Shown in pieces: positions 50,674-59,505 of a DNA stretch of 64,000 nt. A program made the translations under genes and the position numbers. The notes below the pieces were generated by a model that ran no database searches, had not been told where the DNA came from, and saw only the letters and a program-made list of their open reading frames with translations. Origin of the DNA: Rhizobium sp. BK602 (GTDB lineage: Bacteria; Pseudomonadota; Alphaproteobacteria; Rhizobiales; Rhizobiaceae); assembly GCF_014195095.1 (NCBI RefSeq), contig NZ_JACIBC010000004.1, positions 1 to 64,000 on the forward strand. Reading direction: 5' to 3'. The first letter of the stretch is position 1; the number at the start of each line of letters is the position of its first letter.

Positions 50674-51819
50674 GTGACGATCGTCAACATCGATGACCTC
50701 CGGCTTGCCGCTCGCCGGCGATTGCCAAAACTGTTCTTCGATTACATCGACGGCGGCTCCTTCGCCGAGGAAACCCATCGTCGCAACAGGGACGATTTTT
50801 CGCTCTTGAGGCTGGGGCAGAACGTTCTCGGCGAATACGCCGAGCCGGATCTGTCGACCGAATATCTCGGACGGCGACACTCTCTGCCATTCATGCTGGG
50901 ACCTGTCGGCTTTCTTGGCCTCTACACGCGAAACGGAGAGCAGAAAGCAGCACGCGCCGCTCATGCCGCCGGTATCCCGTTCTGCCTCTCGACCTTCTCG
51001 ATCGCCTCTCTGGCGGACCTCCGCGATGCGACCGACGGTACGCTACATTTTCAGCTCTACGTGCTCGACGACCGCTCACTCTGCGAGGAATTTCTGAGCG
51101 CTGCGGAAGAGGCCGGCGTCGAAGCGCTGTACGTGACCGTGGATACGGCCATCACCGCTATCCGCGAACGCGACGTCCGAAACGGCTTCCGATCTCTGAC
51201 GCGTATCACGCCGCGACTGTTCGCGAGCCTCTGCCGAAAGCCGGCCTGGTTGTTCGACGTTGCTCGCGGCGGCATGCCCTCCGTCCGGGCGGTGACGCAT
51301 CGGGCCGAGTTCGGGACGGGCGCGCTCGAACAGGCCGCCAATCTTTCCAGGCGCATCGACAAAAGGCTCGCATGGAAAGACATCGAGACATTGCGTGACC
51401 GGTGGAACGGCAAACTGATCATCAAGGGCATTCTTTCACCCGAGGATGCAATGAAAGCGCAAGCGATCGGCGTCGACGGCATCGTGATCTCGAACCATGG
51501 TGGTCGCCAACTCGATGGCGCGATCAGCACCATTGCGGCGCTTCCCAATATCCGGGCCGCAGTGGGAGCGGGCTTCACGCTGATGCTCGACGGCGGGATT
51601 AGAAGAGGCAGCGACATCATCAAGGCGGTTGGAATGGGGGCTGACGCAGTCCTGCTGGGTCGAGCCTACACCTACGGGCTCGCCGCTGCCGGCCAAGCCG
51701 GGGTCGACCGTGCGATCGCGACATTGCGCCAGGAGATTTCGATTACCTTGGCCTTGATGGGCGTCAGCTCGATTGCCGACCTCAAGGCACGAGGCTCGCA
51801 CCTGATATTCAAACAATGA
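50674..51819 (+). CDS. FMN-dependent alpha-hydroxy acid dehydrogenase
   Basis: A 381-residue flavoprotein of the lactate/glycolate/mandelate dehydrogenase family, GTG start at 50674, 4 bases after the kinase gene. The barrel carries FFDYIDGGSFAEET at the start, the active-site SNHGGRQLDGA (His base and Arg) and the FMN phosphate region DGGIRRGSDIIKA. It oxidises a 2-hydroxy acid to a 2-oxo acid. That fits the end of a route that makes an acid from a polyol, with the aminotransferase downstream able to use the 2-oxo acid. Confidence 0.88.
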   Translation: MTIVNIDDLRLAARRRLPKLFFDYIDGGSFAEETHRRNRDDFSLLRLGQNVLGEYAEPDLSTEYLGRRHSLPFMLGPVGFLGLYTRNGEQKAARAAHAAGIPFCLSTFSIASLADLRDATDGTLHFQLYVLDDRSLCEEFLSAAEEAGVEALYVTVDTAITAIRERDVRNGFRSLTRITPRLFASLCRKPAWLFDVARGGMPSVRAVTHRAEFGTGALEQAANLSRRIDKRLAWKDIETLRDRWNGKLIIKGILSPEDAMKAQAIGVDGIVISNHGGRQLDGAISTIAALPNIRAAVGAGFTLMLDGGIRRGSDIIKAVGMGADAVLLGRAYTYGLAAAGQAGVDRAIATLRQEISITLALMGVSSIADLKARGSHLIFKQ

Positions 51820-51862
51820 CCGCTGACGCCGGCGAAAGGAGACAGGCACTTACACACGATAT

Positions 51863-51890
51863 CGCCCGCCGTGACCTTGATGGTCGGGCG
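51863..51890 (+). terminator. Hairpin after the hydroxy acid dehydrogenase gene
   Basis: CGCCCG (51863-51868) pairs with CGGGCG (51885-51890), extended by two GC pairs with one bulge, followed by TAAAACTT. It is a weak terminator candidate before the importer genes. Confidence 0.35.
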
Positions 51891-51950
51891 TAAAACTTCT
51901 GAAGATGCAAGCTGTATGATCCGTTAAAATCATCAAAAGAGGGGTTCCCA

Positions 51951-52967
51951 ATGAACTACAAATCCATCAGCAAGCAGTTTTCCCGTGCAGCGATCGCGCT
52001 CGGGATCGTCGGCGTCCTCGCCACTGCGCAAGCCAACGCCCAGGATCAGATCCCGTCCAAGCCTGAGCCGGGCGCCTTCAAGATCGGCATCGAGCCATGG
52101 CTCGGTTACGGCCAATGGCACGTCGCCGCCAGCAAGGACCTGTTCAAGAAAGCTGGCCTTGAGGAGGTCGAGCTTGTCAATTTCAGCGAAGACAAGGACA
52201 TCAACGCAGCGCTTGCCAGCGGTCAGCTCGACGCCGCCAATATCGCGACGCACACGGCCATGGGCATGGTTGCCGCGGGCCTGCCGGTGAAGATCGTCTC
52301 GCTCCTCGATTTCAGCTTGAAGGCGGACGCAATCCTGGCCGGTAGCGACATCAAGAGCGTCGCCGACCTCAAGGGTAAGAACATCGCCTTCGAGGAAGGC
52401 ACGACCAGCGACATCCTGCTGAACTATGCGCTGACCAGCAACGGCATGACCATCGACGATATCACCCGCGTGCCCATGCCGGCGGCTGATGCCGGTACGG
52501 CGCTGATTGCGGGCCGTGTTCCCGTTGCCGTCACCTACGAGCCTTACATTTCCACAGCGATGGCGCAGGACAAGAATATCAAACTGCTGTTTGAAGCAGG
52601 CAAGGATCCGGGCCTTGTCTCCGACGTTCTCGTCGTTCGCGAAGAGGTGCTGAAGCAGAAGCCAGGGCAGGTTCTGGCGATGATCAAGGCATGGGACGCT
52701 GCTCTGGCCGACTACAAGGCCAAGACCGAAGAGGACCGCGCCATCATCTCAAAGGCGGTGGGCGCATCTCCGGATGATCTGAAAACGGCCTTCGACGGCG
52801 TTCAGTATTACAGCTCTGCCGAAGCCGCCAAGGCCTTTGCCGGTGATTTCAAGACAAAGACCTTCGCCGATGTTCTGAAGGCAGCGAAACAGGCTGGTCT
52901 CGTGACCCAGGACGTTTCCGCCGACAGCATCATCGACACGTCGTTTGTCGACGCAGCGAACAAGTGA
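51951..52967 (+). CDS. NitT/TauT-type ABC transporter substrate-binding protein
   Basis: A 338-residue periplasmic protein with a signal peptide (about 1-31, ending ATAQANAQ) and the SsuA/TauA-like fold: KIGIEPWLGYGQWHVAASKDLF and LASGQLDAANIATHTAMGM. The family carries sulfonates, nitrate, pyrimidine precursors or riboflavin-like compounds. It starts the importer of this cluster. A sulfonate would agree with the HpsN-like HisD paralogue, but no residue here proves it. Confidence 0.88.
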   Translation: MNYKSISKQFSRAAIALGIVGVLATAQANAQDQIPSKPEPGAFKIGIEPWLGYGQWHVAASKDLFKKAGLEEVELVNFSEDKDINAALASGQLDAANIATHTAMGMVAAGLPVKIVSLLDFSLKADAILAGSDIKSVADLKGKNIAFEEGTTSDILLNYALTSNGMTIDDITRVPMPAADAGTALIAGRVPVAVTYEPYISTAMAQDKNIKLLFEAGKDPGLVSDVLVVREEVLKQKPGQVLAMIKAWDAALADYKAKTEEDRAIISKAVGASPDDLKTAFDGVQYYSSAEAAKAFAGDFKTKTFADVLKAAKQAGLVTQDVSADSIIDTSFVDAANK

Positions 52968-52989
52968 CCTCCGCACCAACGGGACGAAA

Positions 52990-53850
52990 ATGTCTAGCTC
53001 CGAACTATCCTCGACAACGAAGGAAAGACCCCGCGCGCAGTCGCGCGCGGGCGTCGGCAGGCCTCCGAGCGCCTTCCGGATCGGTGACCCGCTCAGCGGC
53101 CAATCATTCTTCATCATCGCCCTGGCCGTCTTTGCGCTGCTGTTCATCGTATGGTGGCTCGCCACCGCTACCGGCTGGGTAAAGCCGATATTTCTCCCCT
53201 CGCCCGCAGCGGTGTGGGCCAAGATGGTGGAACTGGCGGTCGATGGCACGCTATGGACCGATGCGGGGATCAGTATCTACCGCATGCTTGTCGGCTTTCT
53301 GATTGCATCGGCGCTGGCGATCCCGATCGGGATCATGATCGGCTGCTTCAAAACCTGGGAAGCCGCCATCGAGCCCTTCGTCGACTTCGTCCGCTATATG
53401 CCGGTTGTCGCCTTCGTTCCGCTGACCATTCTTTGGGCCGGAACAAGCGACATTCAGAAGTTCGTGATCATCTTTATCGGAACGTTCTTCCAGCAGGTGC
53501 TGATGGTCATGGACAGCGTCAAGCGTGTTCCGGCCGACTTCGTCGGGCTGGGCCGCACGCTCGGCATGTCGGAAACCAAGATCCTGCGCCGTATCGTCCT
53601 GCCCTCCGCCCTCCCCGGCATCTGGGACACGCTGCGCATCAGCCTCGGTTGGGCCTGGACCTGGCTTGTCTTGGCGGAACTCGTGGCGGCGACATCCGGC
53701 CTCGGCTATCGCATCGTCGTCTCGCAGCGATATTTTCAGACGCAGACGATCATTGGCTATATCCTGCTCCTTGGTCTGCTCGGTCTGATCACCGACCAGA
53801 GCATGAAGGCCCTGGAGCGCGTTTTCTTCCGCTACGCTTCGAGGCATTGA
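52990..53850 (+). CDS. NitT/TauT-type ABC transporter permease
   Basis: A 286-residue permease starting at ATG 52990 (MSSSELSSTTKERPRAQSRAG), 22 bases after the binding protein stop; an in-frame ATG at 52945 overlaps that gene. Helices follow from about residue 39. The EAA loop GLGRTLGMSETKILRRIVLPSALPG is the TauC/SsuC signature. It forms a homodimeric channel. Confidence 0.9.
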   Translation: MSSSELSSTTKERPRAQSRAGVGRPPSAFRIGDPLSGQSFFIIALAVFALLFIVWWLATATGWVKPIFLPSPAAVWAKMVELAVDGTLWTDAGISIYRMLVGFLIASALAIPIGIMIGCFKTWEAAIEPFVDFVRYMPVVAFVPLTILWAGTSDIQKFVIIFIGTFFQQVLMVMDSVKRVPADFVGLGRTLGMSETKILRRIVLPSALPGIWDTLRISLGWAWTWLVLAELVAATSGLGYRIVVSQRYFQTQTIIGYILLLGLLGLITDQSMKALERVFFRYASRH

Positions 53851-53851
53851 G

Positions 53852-54634
53852 ATGAGCGAACCCAAACTCAAGATCGAAGGTCTCAACAAGTGGTACGGCG
53901 GCAGGAAGAACCGCGTTCATGCCCTCAGCGGTATCGACCTGGAACTTGCCGACAACGAGTTCGTCTCCCTGGTCGGCGCCTCCGGCTGCGGCAAGAGTAC
54001 ATTGCTGTCCATCGTCGCCGGCCTTCAGGGCTTCGACAACGGCGTTCTTCTGACCGATGGCGCACCGATCGTCGGCCCGGGGCTTGATCGCGGCGTCGTC
54101 TTCCAGTCCTACACGCTGCTGCCGTGGCTGACCGCACAACAGAATGTGGAATTCGCCCTGCAGGCGGCAGGCCTCCCGACAGCCGAATGCCGGGATATCG
54201 CGCGTCATCATATCGAGCTGGTGAAGCTCACCAAGTTCGCCGATGCCTTTCCATCGCAACTGTCGGGCGGGATGAAGCAGCGCGTCGCCATTGCGCGTGC
54301 CCTTTCCTACCGCCCGAAAATGCTGTTGATGGATGAACCGTTCGGCGCGCTCGACGCTCTGACCCGTCATCAGATGCAGGAACTCCTGACGCAGATCTGG
54401 GAAGAGCATAGGCTGACCGTTCTCTTCGTCACCCACGATGTCGAAGAAGCCGTTTATCTATCCGACCGCATCGTGGCGATGAGCATCAATCCGGGACGTA
54501 TCAACGCGACCTTCCACGTGGGGCTCGCACGCCCACGCAATCAGGATATGATCGCCTCCTCAGAATTCGTTGCGCTTCAAAAGCAGGTGCTTGCCGCAAT
54601 CCGGGCCGGATCACAAAGCGAATTGGAGCATTGA
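53852..54634 (+). CDS. NitT/TauT-type ABC transporter ATP-binding protein
   Basis: A 260-residue ATPase of the SsuB/TauB family, starting one base after the permease stop. Walker A is GASGCGKST, the signature is LSGGMKQRVAIARAL, Walker B is LLMDEPFGALD and the switch is VTHDVEEAVYL. It energises the importer. The aminotransferase gene follows after 62 bases. Confidence 0.92.
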   Translation: MSEPKLKIEGLNKWYGGRKNRVHALSGIDLELADNEFVSLVGASGCGKSTLLSIVAGLQGFDNGVLLTDGAPIVGPGLDRGVVFQSYTLLPWLTAQQNVEFALQAAGLPTAECRDIARHHIELVKLTKFADAFPSQLSGGMKQRVAIARALSYRPKMLLMDEPFGALDALTRHQMQELLTQIWEEHRLTVLFVTHDVEEAVYLSDRIVAMSINPGRINATFHVGLARPRNQDMIASSEFVALQKQVLAAIRAGSQSELEH

Positions 54635-54696
54635 TTCCGCCGATGCAAGGCGGCACAAGACATCTGCGCATTTGATCTCAATCCAAAGGAAAAGCC

Positions 54697-55878
54697 ATGT
54701 TCGAAACCCTCACTGTCGCTCCACCGGACAAGATCCTCAGCCTCTCGGTTCTGTACAGGAACGACGCGCGGCCGACGAAAATGGATCTCGGGGTCGGCGT
54801 CTACAAGGATTCACAGGGTGCGACCGTGATCATGCGGGCGGTGCGGGAGGCCGAGAAGCGCCTTTATGAAAGCCAGACGACCAAGACCTATGTCGGCATG
54901 GCGGGTGACGAAGGTTTCAACAAGGCGATGCTGAAGCTGGTCTTTGGCGACGATACGGACCTTTCCCGCATGTTCGCCTGCCAGACGGCGGGCGGCTCGG
55001 GTGCGCTCCGCACCATCGCCGACCTGCTGGCAAAGGCCCGGCCCGACGCGACGATCTGGATGTCCGACCCGACATGGGCAAACCACGTGCCGATCGCCAA
55101 GGCCGCCGGTTTCAAGACGGCGACCTATCCCTATTTCGATCCGGACAGCGGTGCGGTGAAGGCCGATGCCATGCTCGAAGGACTGAAGCAGGCGAAGGCG
55201 GGTGACATCATCCTGCTGCACGGCTGCTGCCACAACCCGACTGGTGCCAATCTGACCATCGAGCAATGGGGGCCGGTCGCCGAGCTTCTCGTCGAACGCA
55301 ACCTCTTCCCCTTCGTCGATCTTGCCTATCAGGGCTTTGGCGACGGCCTGGAAGAAGACGCCGCCGCCGTCCGCCTGCTCGCGAGCAAGGTGCCGGAAAT
55401 GGCCGTTGCCACCTCCTGCTCGAAGAACTTCTCGGTCTATCGCGACCGCGTCGGCGCCGTCATCCTGATGGGCAAGGACGCCGAAAGCGTCAAGATCGCC
55501 GGTAGCCAGGCGCTTGCCACGACCCGCGTGCTCTATTCCATGCCGCCGGACCATGCGGCCGCGGCCGTGCGCATCATCCTCGAAGACGAGGCGCTGCGGG
55601 CCGACTGGAAGTCTGAGCTCGAAGCCATGCGGCTTCGCATGCTCAACCTGCGCCAGGGCTTTGCCGAGGCGCTCCGTCGCCAGTCAAACTCCTCTCGCTT
55701 CGACTTCATCGCCGATCACCGTGGCATGTTCTCCCGGCTCGGCCTGACCGAAGCGCAGGTCGACCGCCTGCGCGACGAGTTCGGCATCTATATGGTCGGC
55801 GATTCCCGATTCAACGTCGCTGGCCTCAAGGAAGACCGGCTCGATGACCTCGCCAAGGCTGTGGCTGCGGTACTCTGA
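54697..55878 (+). CDS. Aromatic/aspartate aminotransferase (class I, TyrB-like)
   Basis: A 393-residue PLP enzyme of the AspC/TyrB type. YVGMAGDEGFNKAM, HGCCHNPTGANLT and the PLP-lysine motif SCSKNFSVYRDRVG are clear. AAGGAAA lies upstream of the ATG. It transfers an amino group between a dicarboxylic or aromatic amino acid and a 2-oxo acid. In this position it could aminate the 2-oxo acid made by the FMN dehydrogenase (for a sulfonate, cysteate/sulfopyruvate), which is speculative. The gene ends the cluster, just before a palindromic element. Confidence 0.85.
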   Translation: MFETLTVAPPDKILSLSVLYRNDARPTKMDLGVGVYKDSQGATVIMRAVREAEKRLYESQTTKTYVGMAGDEGFNKAMLKLVFGDDTDLSRMFACQTAGGSGALRTIADLLAKARPDATIWMSDPTWANHVPIAKAAGFKTATYPYFDPDSGAVKADAMLEGLKQAKAGDIILLHGCCHNPTGANLTIEQWGPVAELLVERNLFPFVDLAYQGFGDGLEEDAAAVRLLASKVPEMAVATSCSKNFSVYRDRVGAVILMGKDAESVKIAGSQALATTRVLYSMPPDHAAAAVRIILEDEALRADWKSELEAMRLRMLNLRQGFAEALRRQSNSSRFDFIADHRGMFSRLGLTEAQVDRLRDEFGIYMVGDSRFNVAGLKEDRLDDLAKAVAAVL

Positions 55879-55898
55879 AAACCGGAAGCTGAAGTCTG

Positions 55899-55935
55899 GA
55901 GCGGTTCAATGATTTCGTGAAACACTGAACCGCTC
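55899..55935. repeat. Palindrome between convergent genes, related to 23876-23912
   Basis: GAGCGGTTCA (55899-55908) pairs with TGAACCGCTC (55926-55935) and the loop contains TTTC-GT-GAAA. The arms match the GAGTGGTTCA/TGAACCACTC arms of 23876-23912 with one compensated base change. Both copies lie between convergent genes, so they may serve as bidirectional transcript ends or be a dispersed rhizobial element. Confidence 0.6.
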
Positions 55936-55975
55936 TATGACGATTGCGCCGGAAGGCATCACCTAAACGGGGGCG

Positions 55976-56695
55976 TCATACGGCCTTGCTTGCGCCGTCC
56001 GAGTTTCCGCGCTCGATGATGGAGAGATAGCGTTCCGCCGCCTTGGCGAACTTGGCCTCCCAGATCAGGTGAGCCTCGCGGAGATTGCGATCCCGGACGG
56101 CCTCGAACAGCTTCATCACATAGTTTTCCGCGTCACCTTTCCGATCGGTATAGACAACCCCCAACAGGTTGTTGAACCGGCGAACGTCGCCGGTGAGTTC
56201 GGAGAAATAGCGTATCGTTCGCTGAAGGCCGGTTGCGTCGATGATAGCCTGCTGAAATTCGAGATCGTTCTGGACCGTTTCCGCCTGGCTCTCCAGCTCC
56301 GCACAGCGTACGGCATTGTGTGCCAATTTCTCCAGCCGTTTCAGGTCGGCATCGGACAGCCGATCCTCGTCCGCCATCAAATAGTCGAGCGCCAGCATTC
56401 CGAGAGCCACGCGGATCTTGTAGACCTCCGTCACGCTTGCCGCTTCCACCGCACTGACGGTGGCGCCCTTGTTGCGCTTGAGCTCGACGAAGCCTTCGCG
56501 CGCCAGCAATCGCAGCGCCTCGCGGACGGGGTGCCTGGATACGTCGAGCATTTCCGTTAGCTGCTGCTCGATCAGACGGTCTCCCGGCTTGAAATGACCG
56601 GCGATGATGGCTTTTCGGATCTGCTCGGCGGCGAACTGCGTCGCCTCCATGTTGTTCATGGGAGTGATGATCGAATCTGAACCGGTTATAGCCAT
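55976..56695 (-). CDS. GntR-family regulator, FadR subfamily (FCD domain)
   Basis: A 239-residue regulator: winged HTH (about 18-80: LIEQQLTEMLDVSRHPVREALRLLAREGFVELKRNKG) and an all-helical FCD effector domain. It lies downstream of the RidA gene and is separated from it by 136 bases with its own candidate operator (56742-56760). Matching motifs at the two divergent promoters at 62787-63083 suggest that it controls the whole importer/monooxygenase operon and the SMP-30 gene. The effector is unknown. Confidence 0.88.
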   Translation of the reverse strand: MAITGSDSIITPMNNMEATQFAAEQIRKAIIAGHFKPGDRLIEQQLTEMLDVSRHPVREALRLLAREGFVELKRNKGATVSAVEAASVTEVYKIRVALGMLALDYLMADEDRLSDADLKRLEKLAHNAVRCAELESQAETVQNDLEFQQAIIDATGLQRTIRYFSELTGDVRRFNNLLGVVYTDRKGDAENYVMKLFEAVRDRNLREAHLIWEAKFAKAAERYLSIIERGNSDGASKAV

Positions 56696-56741
56696 GATGC
56701 CCTCATTATCATTGCGGAGCGTCGTACTGTACCTGTTTGCT

Positions 56742-56760
56742 TTTGTCGATCATATACAAA
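56742..56760. promoter_or_regulatory. Operator candidate upstream of the FCD-GntR gene
   Basis: TTTGT-N9-ACAAA is a palindrome upstream of the regulator start. Read on the minus strand it contains TTGTATATGATC, which matches TTGTAGATAATC of the divergent-promoter sites in 10 of 12 positions, suggesting autoregulation. Confidence 0.4.
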
Positions 56761-56831
56761 GAATGGCAGCCTGCGGGGCTCGCGCGATCCGCGAGAGATG
56801 GCGCGAGCCCCCGAGAAATCACCCCGTGAGA

Positions 56832-57254
56832 TCACAATGAGATGGCTATCTGCTTGGCGGGCTTCGCGCCGGCGCCCCGATAGGCGGTGATTTCGATTTC
56901 GAACAGATATTCCGGACCGCCGAGCGGGCCGCAGCTCACGCAGCTTGCCGGATCGATACCGCGAAACTTCTCACCCATATAGGCCATGACATCCGGAACG
57001 TCCTCCTGCCGCAGGATGAAGATCCGCCGGCGGACGACGTCGGCGAGCGATGCGCCGACAGCTTCCAGAGCGCCCTCGACGTTTTTCATCGCTTGTTTGG
57101 CCTGCTCGACTGCCGTGTCTGGCATTGCCCGGGTCTTGTAGTCGCGTCCTGCCGTCAACGACATGAAGATCCAGTCCCCGACCGCTACGATGCGGGAGTA
57201 ACCCTCCTTGTCTTCGAGAATGCTGCCCGACTTGACCTTTACGATTTCCGTCAC
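56832..57254 (-). CDS. RidA family protein
   Basis: A 140-residue YjgF/RidA-type protein (IVAVGDWIFMSLTAGRD, TAVEQAKQAMKNVEGALEAVGASL, FEIEITAYRGAG). It probably hydrolyses an enamine or imine intermediate. It ends the metabolic operon with an SDR and a flavin-dependent monooxygenase; RutC plays this kind of role with the RutA monooxygenase in pyrimidine degradation. It follows the SDR gene by 40 bases. Confidence 0.82.
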   Translation of the reverse strand: MTEIVKVKSGSILEDKEGYSRIVAVGDWIFMSLTAGRDYKTRAMPDTAVEQAKQAMKNVEGALEAVGASLADVVRRRIFILRQEDVPDVMAYMGEKFRGIDPASCVSCGPLGGPEYLFEIEITAYRGAGAKPAKQIAISL

Positions 57255-57294
57255 TGAAAATTTCCTTGCTTGAATTCGATAGGGTTCCGAGAGC

Positions 57295-58056
57295 TTAGAT
57301 CGAGATGCCGCCGTCGATGGCGATTGTCTGACCGGTCGTCATCTTTGCGGCGAAGCCGAGATAGACGATGAGTTCGGCAACTTCGGCCGGCGTGGCGAGA
57401 CGCTTCATCGGCGTTGCCGCGATCGTCGCCTGCCGGCGCTCTTCGGACCATTCGATGCCCCACGAACTGTCGACCGCCCCTGGCGCAACCGAGTTCACGC
57501 GAACGTCGGGCGCAAGCGAGCGGGCGAGGTTCTTCGTCAGGTTGATGACGGCTGCTTTCGAGCCGCTGTAGGCGATGGTGCTCGCGACGGCGCCGAGTCC
57601 GGCAATGGACGCGGTGTTGACGATCGCCCCTCCCGCCTGTTTCAAGGCCGGCGCGGCCGCTTTCGAGCAGCGGAAGACACTCATGAAATTGACGTTTAGC
57701 AGGTTCGCCCACAGCTCCTCGGTGATCGAGTCCAGATCGGTGATCGGGATGGGATGGCGAACTCCGGGCGTCCCCGCATTGTTGACGAGCAGATCGAGGC
57801 GGCCGAGATCGGCGATCGCCTTCAGCACCATGTCCTTCGCGCTCTCGGCATTGCCGACGTCGCCGGGGGCTGCGATGACCTTGTGCCCTTCCTTTTGCAA
57901 GGTTTCGACGGCAGCCGGCCCGCGCGGATCACCGGGCAGAAAGTTGATTGCAACCGTCGCACCGCTCTTGGCGATGAGACGCACGGCTTCCAGGCCGATA
58001 CCGGATGCTCCGCCCGTAACGAGGGCCGTACGTCCGGAGAGGTCGAACGAGATCAT
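57295..58056 (-). CDS. Short-chain dehydrogenase/reductase
   Basis: A 253-residue SDR. ATG 58056 (MISFDLSGRTALVTGGASGIG) is chosen because AAGGAG lies 7 bases upstream; another ATG two codons earlier (58062) is too close to it. TGGASGIG, NNAGTPG and YSGSKAA give the cofactor motif and catalytic Tyr/Lys. It acts on an alcohol or carbonyl with NAD(P). It sits between the importer ATPase and RidA genes. Confidence 0.88.
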   Translation of the reverse strand: MISFDLSGRTALVTGGASGIGLEAVRLIAKSGATVAINFLPGDPRGPAAVETLQKEGHKVIAAPGDVGNAESAKDMVLKAIADLGRLDLLVNNAGTPGVRHPIPITDLDSITEELWANLLNVNFMSVFRCSKAAAPALKQAGGAIVNTASIAGLGAVASTIAYSGSKAAVINLTKNLARSLAPDVRVNSVAPGAVDSSWGIEWSEERRQATIAATPMKRLATPAEVAELIVYLGFAAKMTTGQTIAIDGGISI

Positions 58057-58091
58057 GTGCATGCTCCTTTGTGTTTGGCTTGGCGCGAGGG

Positions 58092-58850
58092 CTAGGCGGC
58101 CGACATGTTGCAGCCGCCACCGACCGGCCGCTTCTCGCGGCGCAGAAACTTCTGGGTCTGTTCCATCTGAGGATTATCAATGACCTGTTCGGCGGTGCCG
58201 AGTTCACAGACTTCCCCCTGATGAAGGAATGCGACGCGATCGGCGGACTCCCGCGCAAAGTTGATGTCGTGCGTGACGACCACCATCGTCATGCCTTCCG
58301 ACTTGAGAAGGCGCATCGTTTCCAGAACCTCACCGACAAGCTCGGGGTCGAGAGCAGAGGTAACCTCATCGAAGAGCATGTAACTCGGCTCCATTGCGAG
58401 CGCACGCGCGATAGCAAGACGCTGCTGCTGACCACCGGACATGCGCGACGGAAGGCTGTCCGACTTGTCGCCCAAACCCACATGCTGAAGGTGCTTCAGG
58501 GCCAGCGCTCTTGCCTCCTGGCGGCTGCGCTTCGCGACCACCCTTGGAGCGAGCGCAACGTTTTGCAGAGCCGTCAAATGCGGAAATGCGTTGTATTGCT
58601 GGAAAACAATGCCCAGCTTGCGCCGCAGCTTATTGATGTCTGTCTTCGGATCATGGACGCTCACCCCATCGACAACGATCTCGCCGCCCTGTATCGGCTC
58701 CAGCCCATTGATGCACTGTAACAGTGTCGACTTTCCCGAGCCGCTGGCACCGATCAGGCAAAGCAGCTCACCCTTACTCACATCGAGGTTGATCCCTTTG
58801 AGTACCGTCAGCGGCCCAAAGGTCTTTCGCACGTTCCTGATTTCGATCAT
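58092..58850 (-). CDS. Polar amino acid ABC transporter ATP-binding protein
   Basis: A 252-residue ATPase of the GlnQ family: Walker A GASGSGKST, signature MSGGQQQRLAIARAL and Walker B YMLFDEVTSALD. Its start overlaps the permease stop by four bases (ATGA at 58847-58850). It energises the importer and precedes the SDR gene by 35 bases. Confidence 0.92.
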   Translation of the reverse strand: MIEIRNVRKTFGPLTVLKGINLDVSKGELLCLIGASGSGKSTLLQCINGLEPIQGGEIVVDGVSVHDPKTDINKLRRKLGIVFQQYNAFPHLTALQNVALAPRVVAKRSRQEARALALKHLQHVGLGDKSDSLPSRMSGGQQQRLAIARALAMEPSYMLFDEVTSALDPELVGEVLETMRLLKSEGMTMVVVTHDINFARESADRVAFLHQGEVCELGTAEQVIDNPQMEQTQKFLRREKRPVGGGCNMSAA

Positions 58851-59503
58851 ACGACGATCCTTCCTTCGAGACGGCGGCTGTATCGCGACACCGGGTAGCA
58901 GATAATGAAATAGAAAAGTCCCGCTCCGATCAGCAGCAGCCAGGTCTCATGCGTCCTGGTGATGAGTATCTGGGTTGAGCGCATATATTCGACATAGCCG
59001 ACAACGCCCGCCAGCGCGCTGTCCTTGATCAGGCTGAGAACGAGCCCGATCCAGGGAGTAAGGGCCGTCCTGAACGCCAGCGGCATCGATATGTACAACA
59101 GCTCCTGGAAACCATTCATGCCGAGCGAGCGGGCGCTTTTGCGATACGGAACGGGGACCGAAAGGAGGCCGGCGCGGACCACCTCGGCAGTGACCGCCGA
59201 CATCCAGGCACCGAGAGCAACCGTGCCGAACCAGAAGGGTGATGCTCCAAGGCCCAGGATCGACAGAAAGCTGTTGGCCAGTATGAGCTGGATGATCATC
59301 GGCACGCTGCGGAGGATGTCGATGTATGGCGCCGTGACAATCCTCGCGGTCAAGGACACGGTACGCAGCCAGCCAAGGACGATTCCCGCAAGAGTGCCGA
59401 CAAAGGTTGCTGCAGCGGCGAGCCGGATGGTGTTGAACAGCCCCTCCGCCAGAAAATAGGCGTCCGACCATACAAGGCCTTGATTTGCAAAGGAGAACTG
59501 CAC
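58847..59503 (-). CDS. Polar amino acid ABC transporter permease
   Basis: A 218-residue permease starting at GTG 59503 (VQFSFANQGLVWSDAY). CAGGAG lies 6 bases upstream; the open frame above this is a shadow of the first permease gene. The KSARSLGMNGFQELLYISMPLAFR segment is the EAA loop. It begins two bases after the stop of the first permease. Confidence 0.88.
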   Translation of the reverse strand: MQFSFANQGLVWSDAYFLAEGLFNTIRLAAAATFVGTLAGIVLGWLRTVSLTARIVTAPYIDILRSVPMIIQLILANSFLSILGLGASPFWFGTVALGAWMSAVTAEVVRAGLLSVPVPYRKSARSLGMNGFQELLYISMPLAFRTALTPWIGLVLSLIKDSALAGVVGYVEYMRSTQILITRTHETWLLLIGAGLFYFIICYPVSRYSRRLEGRIVV

Positions 59504-59505
59504 GC

